64,000 nucleotides of DNA from CBDUXP01 sp965371225 [NCBI: uncultured bacterium] (GCA_965371225.1 CBDUXP010000003.1:74877-138876), one strand, 5' to 3'. Positions 51,096 to 60,590 are shown, numbered from the stretch's first letter. A program made the numbers and translations. The notes: generated by a model from the letters alone, not told the origin.

Positions 51096-51111
51096 TGGCG
51101 TGAATCTTGCT
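51096..51111 (+). promoter_or_regulatory. Sigma-54 promoter of the flgB operon
   Basis: TGGCGTGAATCTTGCT: GG at -24 and GC at -12 are separated by exactly ten bases, with only two departures from TGGCACGNNNNTTGCW. The predicted start is near 51122, giving a leader of about 63 bases to flgB. Confidence 0.82.
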
Positions 51112-51184
51112 CATTTCTGTGCGAGATGTCCCGCGTCTGGTGTACAGGTCCGCCGCCGTGCCGCAGCCCCCGAAGGAAGCACTC

Positions 51185-51568
51185 ATGGCAGATGTGAGCC
51201 GGTTGCTGGAAACGGCGCTGCCCATTTGGGAGGAAGCCCAGCGCTATACGGCGAACAACATCGCCAACGTGGACACGCCGGGCTTCTCGCCGCAGCAGGT
51301 GGATTTCCAAGCCTCGCTGCGGGCCGCGCTGGCTGGACGGTCCGGTGCCACGAGCCTGGCGCGGACGGACGCGCAGCACTTGGGCGGCGCGCGTGGCCTG
51401 CCCGGGCTGGTCATCGCGCCGTCGCAGCAGGCGACCCATCGGACCGACGGGAACCGGGTGGATTTGGATTATGAGATGACGCAGTTGGCGCGCAACAACT
51501 TCACCACCTTGGCGGAAATTCTGAAAAACCGGAACCGGCTCGTGCGGGACGTGCTGCGGGCCCGGTAG
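51185..51568 (+). CDS. flgB: Flagellar basal-body rod protein FlgB
   Basis: A 127-residue proximal rod subunit. The N-terminal 'YTANNIANVDTPGFSPQQVD' is the rod/hook signature and the C-terminal 'MTQLARNNFTTLAEILKNR' forms the paired helix. ATG 51185 follows GAAGGAAG. It is the first gene behind the sigma-54 promoter and 11 bases ahead of flgC. Confidence 0.95.
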   Translation: MADVSRLLETALPIWEEAQRYTANNIANVDTPGFSPQQVDFQASLRAALAGRSGATSLARTDAQHLGGARGLPGLVIAPSQQATHRTDGNRVDLDYEMTQLARNNFTTLAEILKNRNRLVRDVLRAR

Positions 51569-51579
51569 GAGAATGACTC

Positions 51580-51987
51580 GTGCGCTCCGCGTTTGAAATC
51601 AGTGCCGCCGGCCTCATGGCCGAACGGCGCCGGATCGAGGTCATCGCCAACAACCTCGCGAACGTGAACACCACGCGAACGCCGGACGGGACCCCCTTTC
51701 GCCGTCAGCTCGTGGTGGTGTTGGGAGAACAGCTGCGGGCCGACCGCAAGGATTCCGGCGGCGTGCGCGTAACAGGCATCGTGGATGACCCCACGCCGTT
51801 CCCCCAGGTGTACAACCCCGGCCATCCCGATGCGAATGCGGACGGGTACGTGGCCATGCCGAACGTGAATCCGATTACCGAGACGGTGGACATGTTGGCC
51901 GCCGCGCGCGCATACGAAGCAAACGTGGCCGCATTGAATGCGACCAAGCGCATGGTGGCCCGCGCCCGGAGCATCATCGAGGCGTAA
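51580..51987 (+). CDS. flgC: Flagellar basal-body rod protein FlgC
   Basis: A 135-residue proximal rod subunit: 'RRIEVIANNLANVNTTRTPD' at the N-terminus, 'VNPITETVDMLAAARAYEAN' at the C-terminus. GTG start at 51580 with TAGGAG nearby. Confidence 0.96.
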   Translation: MRSAFEISAAGLMAERRRIEVIANNLANVNTTRTPDGTPFRRQLVVVLGEQLRADRKDSGGVRVTGIVDDPTPFPQVYNPGHPDANADGYVAMPNVNPITETVDMLAAARAYEANVAALNATKRMVARARSIIEA

Positions 51988-52014
51988 CGCGGGGACGGAC
52001 GAGGAGCACGGATT

Positions 52015-52326
52015 ATGGTGGACATTGGACAAGTCGGCGGCATCGACGGGGCCGGGGGCGTACAGCCCACCCAGCCGTCCGCCCCGGGTAAGCCGCAGAC
52101 CGGCGGCCCGGATTTCAAAGACCTGCTCTCCGACTCGATCAGGGAGATTGAGCAATTGCAGGCGCAGGCGGATCAGGCCATCGATGGGCTCGTGACGGGG
52201 GCAGTGACCAACGTGAGCCAGGCCATGCTGGCGATCGAGCGGGCGGACATGGCCTTTCGCACCATGATGGAAATTCGCAACAAGATTCTCGCGGCCTACG
52301 AGGAAATCAACCGCATCCCCTTGTAG
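52015..52326 (+). CDS. fliE: Flagellar hook-basal body protein FliE
   Basis: A 103-residue adaptor between the MS ring and the rod. The C-terminal helices 'SQAMLAIERADMAFRTMMEI' and 'RNKILAAYEEINRI' are typical; the first 40 residues are a loose Gly/Pro/Gln-rich stretch. Confidence 0.93.
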   Translation: MVDIGQVGGIDGAGGVQPTQPSAPGKPQTGGPDFKDLLSDSIREIEQLQAQADQAIDGLVTGAVTNVSQAMLAIERADMAFRTMMEIRNKILAAYEEINRIPL

Positions 52327-52348
52327 GAAGGCGGAGTAACCGGCGTCC

Positions 52349-53932
52349 ATGAACATCCTTACGCAGTTCGTCGAACAGTTCCGCTCCGCGTGGGCCAACA
52401 GCAGCCTTGGCCAGCGGGGCGTGTTGGTGGGCGCGATCGCCGCGGTGGTGCTGGGCCTCGGTTCCGTGATCTTCTTCACCGGCCAAGGGGACATGGCCGT
52501 GTTGTACTCCGGCTTGACCGACCAGGATGCCGGCGCGGTGGTCGAGGCGCTGCGGGAACGCGACATCCCCTTTCGCGTGCGCGAGAGCGGCGGCACCATC
52601 GAGGTGGAACGGCAACGGGTGGCCGAGACCCGGCTGACCCTGGCGCAGGCGGGACTGCCCTTCAGTTCCGGTATCGGCTTCGAACTATTCGACCGCAGCG
52701 AGTTCGGTATTACGGATTTTGCGCAGAAAGTGAACTTCAAGCGGGCGACGGAAGGGGAGCTGGCCCGAACCATCAATCACTTGCAAGAGGTGCGGTTTGC
52801 GCGCGTGCAACTCGTCCTCCCCGAACGCCGGCTGTTCGGGCGCGACCAGGCCGAGCCGACCGCGGCCGTCTTCCTCGCGCTGCAGCCCGGGCGTGTGCTC
52901 AGCCGCGGGCAGGTGGCGGCCATCCAGCACCTCGTCAGCAGCAGCGTGGAACGGCTCAGCCCGCACAGGATCACGATTACCGACCAGTACGCAAATGCAC
53001 TCGCGGCACCGACGGATCCCGCCAGCGCGGCGGGGTTGTCCACCTCACAGTTGGAAGTGCGCCGGGCGGTAGAGCGCTCGCTCGAAGCCAAAGTGCGCGT
53101 CATTCTGGATCGCGTGGTGGGCCCGCGCCGCTCGGCGGTGGCCGTGACGGTGGACATCGACTTCGACCGCGTCGAGCGCACGGTCGAGCGTTTCGATCCG
53201 GACAGTCAGGTGGTCCGGAGCGAACAGCGGCAATCCGAAAAGTCGACGAGCGGCGCACCCGATACCGGCGGCGCCGTGGGGCTGACCGCAAATCTGCCGA
53301 CCGCCACGAACGTGGGGGCGGCGGGCGGCGGCGGGGGCTCGACGACGAAGAGCGACAACACGACGACCAACTACGAAATCGACAAGACGGTCGAGCACAT
53401 CGTGAAATCGCCGAGCACCCTCAAGGGCCTGTCCGTTTCGGTGGTGGTGGACGGCACGTACACCGTGCCCGACGGGGGCGGCGAGAAAACGTATCAGGCG
53501 CGGACCCCGGAAGAGATGGAGAGCCTCAGGCGGCTGGTGCTGGCGGCCGTCGGGGGTTCCGGCGACCCAACCGTCGAAGTGCTCAACGTGCCCCTGGACA
53601 CGAGTGTGCAGGAGGCTGAATTGGTGGCCCAGGAGCAGGCGGAACGCCAGCGGCTGTTCGAAACCGGGACGATCGTGTTGCGGTACGTCGGAATCATCGT
53701 GGTGGCTCTGGTGGCGTTCGGCGTAGTCCGCCGCATGGTCGCCGCGATGGCGCGTCGGCCCCGGCCGATGGCCCCCATGGGCGAAGGCGCCGCGTCGCTG
53801 GGCGCGGCGTTAGACCTGACCGCCGGCGCCCCGACGGATACTGAAACGCGTTCGGCGCAACTACAAGAACTGAGCCGGGAACGGCCGGATGACCTGGCCG
53901 CTCTGGTGAAGAGTTGGATGGTGGAACGCTAG
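52349..53932 (+). CDS. fliF: Flagellar MS-ring protein FliF
   Basis: A 527-residue ring protein with two membrane helices (about residues 24-46 'VLVGAIAAVVLGLGSVIFF' and 447-466 'VLRYVGIIVVALVAFGVV'). The ring-building motifs follow the first helix ('VLYSGLTDQDAGAVVEALRE', 'FDRSEFGITDFAQKVN'). A Gly/Thr/Ser-rich loop ('GAAGGGGGSTTKSDN', about 325-345) lies in the periplasmic part. The C-terminus, which should bind FliG, ends 'DDLAALVKSWM'. Confidence 0.96.
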   Translation: MNILTQFVEQFRSAWANSSLGQRGVLVGAIAAVVLGLGSVIFFTGQGDMAVLYSGLTDQDAGAVVEALRERDIPFRVRESGGTIEVERQRVAETRLTLAQAGLPFSSGIGFELFDRSEFGITDFAQKVNFKRATEGELARTINHLQEVRFARVQLVLPERRLFGRDQAEPTAAVFLALQPGRVLSRGQVAAIQHLVSSSVERLSPHRITITDQYANALAAPTDPASAAGLSTSQLEVRRAVERSLEAKVRVILDRVVGPRRSAVAVTVDIDFDRVERTVERFDPDSQVVRSEQRQSEKSTSGAPDTGGAVGLTANLPTATNVGAAGGGGGSTTKSDNTTTNYEIDKTVEHIVKSPSTLKGLSVSVVVDGTYTVPDGGGEKTYQARTPEEMESLRRLVLAAVGGSGDPTVEVLNVPLDTSVQEAELVAQEQAERQRLFETGTIVLRYVGIIVVALVAFGVVRRMVAAMARRPRPMAPMGEGAASLGAALDLTAGAPTDTETRSAQLQELSRERPDDLAALVKSWMVER

Positions 53933-53954
53933 CGTTCCGCCAGGAGACGGTTCG

Positions 53955-54965
53955 ATGAGTGCCCGCGATCTAACCGGCCGGCAAAAAGCCGCCATCCTCA
54001 TGGTCACGCTGGGGCCCGAGGCCTCCTCCGCGATCATGCAGCAGTTGTCCCCGGAAGACATGGAAGACCTGACGTTGGAAATCGCCAGCCTCGGGACCGT
54101 CTCTCCGGAGACGAAGGCCGACATCATTGATGAGTTTCACCAACTCGTGCTGGCGCGCGAGTACGTATCGTTTGGAGGGATCGAGTACGCGCGGACCGTC
54201 CTCGAACAGGCCGTCGGCGAGGAAAAGGCGAGCCAGATCCTCGCGCGGCTGGAAAGCAACCTCCAGGAAATTCCGTTCGACTTCATCCGCAAGGCGGATC
54301 CCGTGCAGGTGCTCAACTTCATTGCGAGTGAGCACCCCCAGACCATCGCCCTCATCCTCGCGCACCTGCCGCCGGGCACGGCTGCGACGGTCCTGGGGGC
54401 ACTGCCGGAGGACTTGCAGACCGAGGTGACCCTGCGTATGTCCGTGTTGGAGCAGACCTCACCCGACATCGTGCGGGAAATCGAGGCAGTCCTGGAAAGC
54501 AAGATGGTCGAGCTGTTCCAGCCGGACATGCTGAAAGTCGGTGGGGTGCAGAACGTGGCCCAGATTCTCACCATGGCCGACCGCTCCACGGAGAAGGGCA
54601 TCCTCATGAACCTGCAGGAGCAGGACCCCGAACTCGCGGAGGAGATTCGCGCGCTCATGTTCGTCTTCGACGACATCGTGCTCGTCAACGATGCGGGCAT
54701 TCAGCGCGTGCTCAAAGAGGTGGACAACAAGGATCTCTCGCTGGCGCTCAAAGCCGCCGCCGATGAGGTCAAGGACAAAGTGTTCAACAACATGTCCAGC
54801 CGCGCGTCCGACATGATTCGCGAAGACATGGACTACATGGGGCCTGTCCGCCTGCGCGACGTGGAGGCCGCCCAATCGAAAATCGTCGAGGTGGTCCGCC
54901 GGCTCGATGATGCGGGCGAGATCATGATCGTCGGCCGCGGAGACGACGACGAGTTGGTCGGTTAG
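53955..54965 (+). CDS. fliG: Flagellar motor switch protein FliG
   Basis: A 336-residue C-ring protein. 'RQKAAILMVTLGPEASSAIM' (FliF-binding domain), the middle 'EHPQTIALILAHLPPGTAAT' with EHPQ motif, and the torque helix region 'LVNDAGIQRVLKEVDNKDLS' plus 'RASDMIREDMDYMGPVRLRD' are complete. Stop and fliH start are four bases apart. Confidence 0.97.
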   Translation: MSARDLTGRQKAAILMVTLGPEASSAIMQQLSPEDMEDLTLEIASLGTVSPETKADIIDEFHQLVLAREYVSFGGIEYARTVLEQAVGEEKASQILARLESNLQEIPFDFIRKADPVQVLNFIASEHPQTIALILAHLPPGTAATVLGALPEDLQTEVTLRMSVLEQTSPDIVREIEAVLESKMVELFQPDMLKVGGVQNVAQILTMADRSTEKGILMNLQEQDPELAEEIRALMFVFDDIVLVNDAGIQRVLKEVDNKDLSLALKAAADEVKDKVFNNMSSRASDMIREDMDYMGPVRLRDVEAAQSKIVEVVRRLDDAGEIMIVGRGDDDELVG

Positions 54966-54969
54966 CCCC

Positions 54970-55695
54970 ATGTCCCGCATCGTCCGCCCCGAAGAGGGCC
55001 TGCCCCTGACGCCGTTTGAGGAAGCGCCATTTACCGAAGCCGACATCGCCGGTGAGGCCCCCTCTCTCACCGAGGAGCTGATCACGCCGGAGGAGCGCTT
55101 GCGCCGCGCCGACGAAGAGGCGCGGGTGCTCATCGAACATGCCGAAGCGCAGGCGGCGGATATTCGCCGGGCCGCCGAATCGCGTGGCCGAGCGGTGGGC
55201 GAAGCCACCGGAACGGCACAGGGGATGCAGGAATACGAGGCGATGACCGGGACCCTGCGCGCGGTCGCCGAGGCGGTCCAGGCCGAACAGCAGCGGCTCG
55301 AAGCGCAACTGACCGACAACGTGGTCGCCCTCGCCCTGGCCATCGTCCAGCGCATGCTCGGGGACATCACCGGCGACCATCCCGAAACCATGCGCCACGT
55401 GACGACCCAGGCGGTCCGCGCATTGAGCGAGCGCGGCGCCGTGGCGGTGCACGTGCACCCCACTGTGGTAGACGTGGTGGAGCGGGAACGCGAGTCGCTG
55501 CAACAGGCGTTTCCGGACGTGCACGACCTCACGATCGTCGCGGATGACGCGGTGGCGCCCGGCGGCTGTCTACTGGACACGCCCACCATCCAATTGGATG
55601 CCACTGTTGAGCGCGTCATCGAACGGATCCGCGCCGAGGCGGTGCCGGGCGGCGGCCGCATCGACGCGCCCACGGCGGCGGAGGAGGAGGCCTAA
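54970..55695 (+). CDS. fliH: Flagellar assembly protein FliH
   Basis: A 241-residue negative regulator of the FliI ATPase. The N-terminal third is acidic, the middle is a long helix with small residues ('LIEHAEAQAADIRRAAES', 'GEATGTAQGMQEYEA'), and the C-terminal half resembles the vacuolar E-subunit fold ('ALAIVQRMLGD', 'HVHPTVVDVVERE', 'PGGCLLDTPTIQLDATVE'). Three bases separate it from fliI. Confidence 0.9.
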   Translation: MSRIVRPEEGLPLTPFEEAPFTEADIAGEAPSLTEELITPEERLRRADEEARVLIEHAEAQAADIRRAAESRGRAVGEATGTAQGMQEYEAMTGTLRAVAEAVQAEQQRLEAQLTDNVVALALAIVQRMLGDITGDHPETMRHVTTQAVRALSERGAVAVHVHPTVVDVVERERESLQQAFPDVHDLTIVADDAVAPGGCLLDTPTIQLDATVERVIERIRAEAVPGGGRIDAPTAAEEEA

Positions 55696-55698
55696 CCC

Positions 55699-57036
55699 AT
55701 GGCGGTGGTAGACATGCCGGCCCTCCTCGACCGCATTCAGACTGCGCCCATCCACGTGGAGTGCGGGAAAGTCGTGCGCATCACCGGCCTGATCGTCGAA
55801 GCCACCAGCCCCGGGCTCGCGCTCGGCTCGCGCTGCGCGATCGCGGGCCCCCGCGGGTTGGAGCCCGTCCCCGCCGAAGTGGTCGGCTTTCGCGAGAACC
55901 GCGCGTTGCTCATGCCGTTCGGCTCCGTCCACGGCATCGGACCGGACTGCCGTGTGGTTCCCCACCCGCGTCAGGATGAACTCGCCGTGGGCCACAACCT
56001 GCTGGGCCGCGTTCTGGACGGGTTGGGCCGGCCCATCGACGGGAAAGGTCCCGTCCCGGGCGAGGCCTACGTTCCCATCTACCGTCCGGCGCAACGGGCG
56101 CTCGCCCGCGCGCGGATCACGGAACCGCTCCCCCTGGGGATCGCGGCGATCGATGCGCCCCTCACCATCGGACGCGGCCAGCGCATCGGGGTCTTCTCGG
56201 GCAGTGGCGTGGGCAAGAGCGTGCTGCTAGGCATGATCGCCCGGAACTCCGCGGCGTCGATCAATGTGGTGGCGCTCATCGGCGAACGGGGACGGGAAGT
56301 GCGCGAATTCCTCGAAAAGAATCTGGGGCCCGAGGGATTGGCCCACAGCGTCGTGGTAGTCGTGACGTCGGACGAGTCCGCCCTGTTGCGCGTCCACGGC
56401 GCGGCCGTCGCGACCGCCATCGCGGAGTACTTCCGGGACCTGGGGAATGACGTGCTCTTCATGATGGATTCCGTGACGCGGTTCGCCATGGCCCAGCGGG
56501 AGATCGGCCTCGCGGTGGGCGAGCCGCCGACCACAAAGGGCTATCCGCCCAGCGTGTTCGCCATGTTGCCGCGCCTCCTGGAACGGACCGGCCACGCGCC
56601 TCACGGCAGCATCACCGGCATCTACGCCGTGTACGTGGAAGCGGACGACTTTAATGAGCCGATCAGCGACGCGGTGCGCTCCGTGTTGGACGGCCACATC
56701 GCCTTGTCCCGGTCCTTGGCCGAACGGAACCAGTATCCGGCTGTGGACGTGCTGGCGTCCGTGAGCCGGCTGATGGTGGACATCGTCCCGCCCGCCCACC
56801 TGCGGGCGGCGCGGATCCTGCGCAACGTCCTGAGCACCTATCAGGAAGCGGAGGACCTGATCAATATCGGCGCGTACGTGGCCGGTTCGAACGCGCGCAT
56901 TGACTATGCCATGACCAAGTACGAGGCGGCGCAAGCCTTCCTGCGCCAACCCATCGACGGGCGGCGCGGGTGGGAGGACACCATTCCCCAGCTCGAGCAG
57001 CTCTTTGCCGACTATCCGTTCGAGGATATGGACTGA
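55699..57036 (+). CDS. fliI: Flagellum-specific ATPase FliI
   Basis: A 445-residue ATPase of the flagellar export apparatus. Walker A 'GSGVGKSVLLGM', 'LIGERGREVREFLEKNLG', Walker B region 'DVLFMMDSVTRFAMAQREI' and the DELSD-like 'LDGHIALSRSLAERNQYPAV' are all conserved. The stop overlaps the fliJ start by one base (TGATG). Confidence 0.97.
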   Translation: MAVVDMPALLDRIQTAPIHVECGKVVRITGLIVEATSPGLALGSRCAIAGPRGLEPVPAEVVGFRENRALLMPFGSVHGIGPDCRVVPHPRQDELAVGHNLLGRVLDGLGRPIDGKGPVPGEAYVPIYRPAQRALARARITEPLPLGIAAIDAPLTIGRGQRIGVFSGSGVGKSVLLGMIARNSAASINVVALIGERGREVREFLEKNLGPEGLAHSVVVVVTSDESALLRVHGAAVATAIAEYFRDLGNDVLFMMDSVTRFAMAQREIGLAVGEPPTTKGYPPSVFAMLPRLLERTGHAPHGSITGIYAVYVEADDFNEPISDAVRSVLDGHIALSRSLAERNQYPAVDVLASVSRLMVDIVPPAHLRAARILRNVLSTYQEAEDLINIGAYVAGSNARIDYAMTKYEAAQAFLRQPIDGRRGWEDTIPQLEQLFADYPFEDMD

Positions 57037-57506
57037 TGGGGTTCCGCTTTCGGTTCGACACCTTGCTGCGACAGAAGCAGCGCGTGGTGGACGAAATCGC
57101 CAGCCGGTTGGCGCGCGCCATGCGCCTGGTGCACCAGGAACAGGACACGCTGGTCACGCTCAAGGATGCGCAGAACGCCCAGCAGCAGTACTACGCCGAT
57201 TGCCTGGGGGACCCGCACCTGGACGCCCCCACCCTGCGGCGGGCGGTGCAGTACGCGCAGTTCCTCGACCAAGCGCTCGACGAGCAGCACGAGCGCATTC
57301 GAGAAATGACGGACCGCGCAGAGAAAATCCGTGCCTTGCTCGTGGAAGCCGAGCGCGGGAAGCAGGTCTTCAGCAACTTGAAGGAGCGCCGACGCACCCA
57401 GTTCTACCAGGACCTGGCGGCGCGGGAGCGGGCGCACTTCGACAGCATCGCCAACACGATCTTCACCGTGAAGCACCAGGCCGCCGTGCGGGAGCGCGAG
57501 GCGTAA
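57036..57506 (+). CDS. fliJ: Flagellar export protein FliJ
   Basis: A 156-residue two-helix coiled coil that links FliI to the export gate. It begins 'MGFRFRFDTLLRQKQRVVDE', the usual FliJ start, and has charged heptads to the end ('EHERIREMTDRAEKIRALLV', 'KERRRTQFYQDLAARE'). Confidence 0.9.
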   Translation: MGFRFRFDTLLRQKQRVVDEIASRLARAMRLVHQEQDTLVTLKDAQNAQQQYYADCLGDPHLDAPTLRRAVQYAQFLDQALDEQHERIREMTDRAEKIRALLVEAERGKQVFSNLKERRRTQFYQDLAARERAHFDSIANTIFTVKHQAAVREREA

Positions 57507-57509
57507 GGC

Positions 57510-58061
57510 ATGCGCGGCAGCCTGATCTTTCTCGTCTTTGTCCTCACCCTGGTGGGGGTGTCCTACTTCTTGCTGAACCAGCAGGGACTTTGGGGCGAAG
57601 AGGGCGTGGACCTGCTGTGGACGCTCCGCGCCACGCCAGAACCCCCGGCGCGCGAACGCGTGGATCCCACGCCCCTTGCGGCCCTCCTGAGAGAAGAAGC
57701 GGCTGCCGTGGAAGAGGCGCGCGTGAACCTGGACCGTGAGCGGGAACAGTTCGCGGTGGAACGCGAGTCGCTCGACGCGCAACGGGAGGCGATGGCGGCG
57801 GAGCTGGAGGCGGTGCGCCGCTACCGAGAAGAATTGGATCGCCAGCAGGAGGCCAACGTGGCGGCGTTAAGCCGCATGTTATCCACCATGGACGCGGCGG
57901 CAGCGGCGCAGATCGTCGAGAAGCTGCCCGAACGCCTGGCCGTGACCGTGCTGCTGGAGTCGAAACAACGCGAATCCGGTGCGATTCTGGAGGAGATGAA
58001 TCCCGAGAAGGCCGCTCTGCTCAGTGAGCGGATCGCTCGGGCTGACCTGCCAGCGTCGTAA
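57510..58061 (+). CDS. MotE-like / MgtE-N-domain flagellar protein
   Basis: A 183-residue protein with an N-terminal membrane anchor ('SLIFLVFVLTLVGVSYFLL'), a central coiled coil (about 60-125) and a C-terminal MgtE-N-like domain ('ALSRMLSTMDAAAAAQIVEK', 'AVTVLLESKQRESGAILEEM'). In many flagellar operons a gene of this design follows fliJ; in epsilonproteobacteria MotE acts as a chaperone of the stator protein MotC. A stator or export role here is inference. Confidence 0.75.
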   Translation: MRGSLIFLVFVLTLVGVSYFLLNQQGLWGEEGVDLLWTLRATPEPPARERVDPTPLAALLREEAAAVEEARVNLDREREQFAVERESLDAQREAMAAELEAVRRYREELDRQQEANVAALSRMLSTMDAAAAAQIVEKLPERLAVTVLLESKQRESGAILEEMNPEKAALLSERIARADLPAS

Positions 58062-58119
58062 CACCCGGTCGGGAGACCGAACCGGAAATCTTGAGAGAAA
58101 GGAGGTGAAACTTATAGAT

Positions 58120-60099
58120 ATGCAGACAACTTCATCGGTGGATCTGTTAGCGCTTCTCGGCCTACCGCCGCTCGGCTCGGGCATGCCCGGCGCCGCGCTG
58201 GCGGGGTTCGAGACGTTCGACGCGCTGTTTCAGCACGCGCTGAGCGTCTTCGGCTTGGCCGAGAGCGACCCGCAGGCCGCCGAACTGTCTGCCATGCTTG
58301 TGCAACACGTCCCGCTGTTCGCGGATACCGGCAGCGACGATGCGGCAAATGCGCCACCCGATGGCGTCGCGGCGATCGCGACGGCGTTGGGGGCCGGACT
58401 GCCGGCTCACGCCCCGCCCTCTGGCGCGGCGCCGCCGGAGTCTCCCAATGCCACCGTCGCCACCGAGTTCGGGAATCAGCTCGGGACACCCGTGCCATTG
58501 CCAGCCGTACCGGCGGGCAGCACACCCGTGCCGGCGTCCGTTCCCGCGCTACCCGCGCCGGGACCGTTCACCGTACCGGTCCCGCTTCCGGAACCGACGG
58601 GTGTGTTCGCTCCACTGGTCCCGCTTCCGGAACCGGCAGGTGCGTTTATCACGCCGCCCCGAGCGCTCGGCCAACCGGTCGAGCCGGTGGGGGGGAATGA
58701 TAGCGTGCCGGTGCTGCGGATGGGTCCGAGTGCTGGGCATGTCGGTGACTTGCCGACCGCTGCCGGGGCACCACCCGGTCCGGTCGTGGCAGCCGCCGCG
58801 ACGAGTGCCGAGGGGCCGCGTGCCCCAGCGGTGCTCACCGCACTGACGACCGTGCTGCCGGCGGATACGCCGCCGGAAGCGCCCGTTGGGGCACCCGCAC
58901 CCGTATCCGAGCCCGGGCCGCTGCTGGAAGCGCGTCCACCGGTACCGACACCACCCACGTCGGTCCCCGCGCTCGCGTCTGCGCTTCCCGCGCGGACTGC
59001 GAGTCCGGAACACACGCCCACCGTGCCAGCTTCGGCCGGTACTGTGGCGGCTGGACCGCCAGAGGCGACTGTGTTGGAAGGGCGAGCGCCGCTCCCGGCG
59101 ACCGCAACTCCGACGCTGCTGCCGGCTCGTGGCGAAGTGCCTGTCCCGTCCAACGCGGCGGTGGAGGCTCCACGCCCGGCCGACGCGCCACGGGCGGCCC
59201 CGGTCGACCTGCCGCGGTTCACGCCGCTGCCGGACGCGACCGTGTCCCCCGTGACCTTTGCGGGGCGGCCGGCCAGCGCCCTCGTGCGCACCCTGCTGTC
59301 TGAGGATAAACCCGCGACGGAGCCGTCCAACGCTCCGCCACCGGTGAATCCACCGGCAGTGGACGCGCCCGAGATGCGTGCTGCGAGTCCGTTCCGGTTG
59401 CCCGTGACGGCGGAGCAGGCGATGCCGCCTGCCGATAGCTCCGAACCGCCCCCGGCGGTGGAGCAATTGGCGGAGCGCCTTGAGGCGCTTCGGGCGGCGC
59501 GCAGTAGCATCCTGCCGGAGCAGGCGGCCCCCCGGGCTGCCGCAGCGCCTCAGGCCGTCGGGCTTGAGCGCTTGGCGAACGCGGAGATCGGGCCGGTGAC
59601 CTTCACGGGTGCGATCGACGTGCCGGAACAGGCGGCCCGGGCGGAATCGCTCGGGACCGGCTCGGGGAAGGCGACGTCACTGGACCGGCTGCCCGATCAG
59701 ATCGTGCGGTCGGCGCGGTTCCTGGTGCGCGAGCATGGCGGAGTCGTTCATCTGCGCCTGGAGCCTCAGGCCCTGGGACGCCTCACCATCCACGTGATGC
59801 AAGACCGCGATGTGGTCCTCATCGAGTTGGCGGTGCAGTCGCACCAGGTCCGCGAGGTGCTGCAGGAGCAGTTACCGCAATTACGACAACAATTGACCGA
59901 TCAGGGGTTGGTGTTCCACGACCTGACCATCTCTACGGAGATGGAGGACCGTGGGGAACCGACCAACCGCGGCGACGGGCAACCGACCCACACATCACAG
60001 CGTGGGCGGATGCACGACGCGGCGGCTCCGGCGTCTGTTGAGGGCGGCCCACCCACGGCCGTGCTTCTCCATGGCGGGCGCTTGGACCTGGTCGCGTAG
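58120..60099 (+). CDS. fliK: Flagellar hook-length control protein FliK
   Basis: A 659-residue protein that measures hook length and switches export specificity. About 75 percent is Pro/Ala/Val-rich and low in complexity, with repeated 'VPLPEP' units near residues 156-175. The conserved C-terminal domain (about 520-610) contains 'VVHLRLEPQALGRLTIHVMQ' and 'VREVLQEQLPQLRQQLTDQG'. ATG 58120 lies 14 bases after a perfect AAAGGAGGTGA; GTG 58105 inside that site is less likely. It is longer than E. coli FliK (about 375), so a long hook ruler is possible. Confidence 0.9.
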   Translation: MQTTSSVDLLALLGLPPLGSGMPGAALAGFETFDALFQHALSVFGLAESDPQAAELSAMLVQHVPLFADTGSDDAANAPPDGVAAIATALGAGLPAHAPPSGAAPPESPNATVATEFGNQLGTPVPLPAVPAGSTPVPASVPALPAPGPFTVPVPLPEPTGVFAPLVPLPEPAGAFITPPRALGQPVEPVGGNDSVPVLRMGPSAGHVGDLPTAAGAPPGPVVAAAATSAEGPRAPAVLTALTTVLPADTPPEAPVGAPAPVSEPGPLLEARPPVPTPPTSVPALASALPARTASPEHTPTVPASAGTVAAGPPEATVLEGRAPLPATATPTLLPARGEVPVPSNAAVEAPRPADAPRAAPVDLPRFTPLPDATVSPVTFAGRPASALVRTLLSEDKPATEPSNAPPPVNPPAVDAPEMRAASPFRLPVTAEQAMPPADSSEPPPAVEQLAERLEALRAARSSILPEQAAPRAAAAPQAVGLERLANAEIGPVTFTGAIDVPEQAARAESLGTGSGKATSLDRLPDQIVRSARFLVREHGGVVHLRLEPQALGRLTIHVMQDRDVVLIELAVQSHQVREVLQEQLPQLRQQLTDQGLVFHDLTISTEMEDRGEPTNRGDGQPTHTSQRGRMHDAAAPASVEGGPPTAVLLHGGRLDLVA

Positions 60100-60122
60100 A
60101 GAAAGGATACAGGGATGACGCA

Positions 60123-60578
60123 ATGATCATTCCGCTGACTAGCGGTGCTGATGCCACTGATCGCATGAACGAGCAGATTGCGGAATTGGTGGAACAGGGC
60201 CGTACGAAAAATCAACTGCAACAGAGCGACTTTCTTATGCTCATGGTCGCGCAATTGCAGCATCAGGATCCGCTGGACCCCGTGTCCGACGCGGAATTCC
60301 TGTCGCAGATCACCCAGTTCAATATTCTGGACGAGGTGAAAGCGTTCAACGCTGCACTCGCGAGCATGGAAGCCTTCCAGGCCACAGGGCTCATCGGCAA
60401 GCGTGTCGAAGGGATCCTGGAGCAGGGGGGCGTCGTGCAAGGCGAAGTGGTGGAGGTCATTCTGCTGAATGACACGGCCACACTCGTCCTGGACACGGGC
60501 CACACCTTGTCGATGGCTGGATTGGTGCGGGTGCTGCCGCCGGCGGTGCCTGACACTGCTGCCCCAGCTGCCGCGTAA
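60123..60578 (+). CDS. flgD: Flagellar hook assembly protein FlgD (short form)
   Basis: A 151-residue hook-cap protein. The conserved N-terminal segment 'QSDFLMLMVAQLQHQDPLDP' with 'SDAEFLSQITQFNILDEV' is intact. It lacks the FnIII/Tudor-like domain of the 220-230-residue enterobacterial form and resembles the short Gram-positive type, keeping only a small beta part ('GKRVEGILEQGGVVQGEVVE'). Confidence 0.92.
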   Translation: MIIPLTSGADATDRMNEQIAELVEQGRTKNQLQQSDFLMLMVAQLQHQDPLDPVSDAEFLSQITQFNILDEVKAFNAALASMEAFQATGLIGKRVEGILEQGGVVQGEVVEVILLNDTATLVLDTGHTLSMAGLVRVLPPAVPDTAAPAAA

Positions 60579-60590
60579 GAGGATCGCTCC

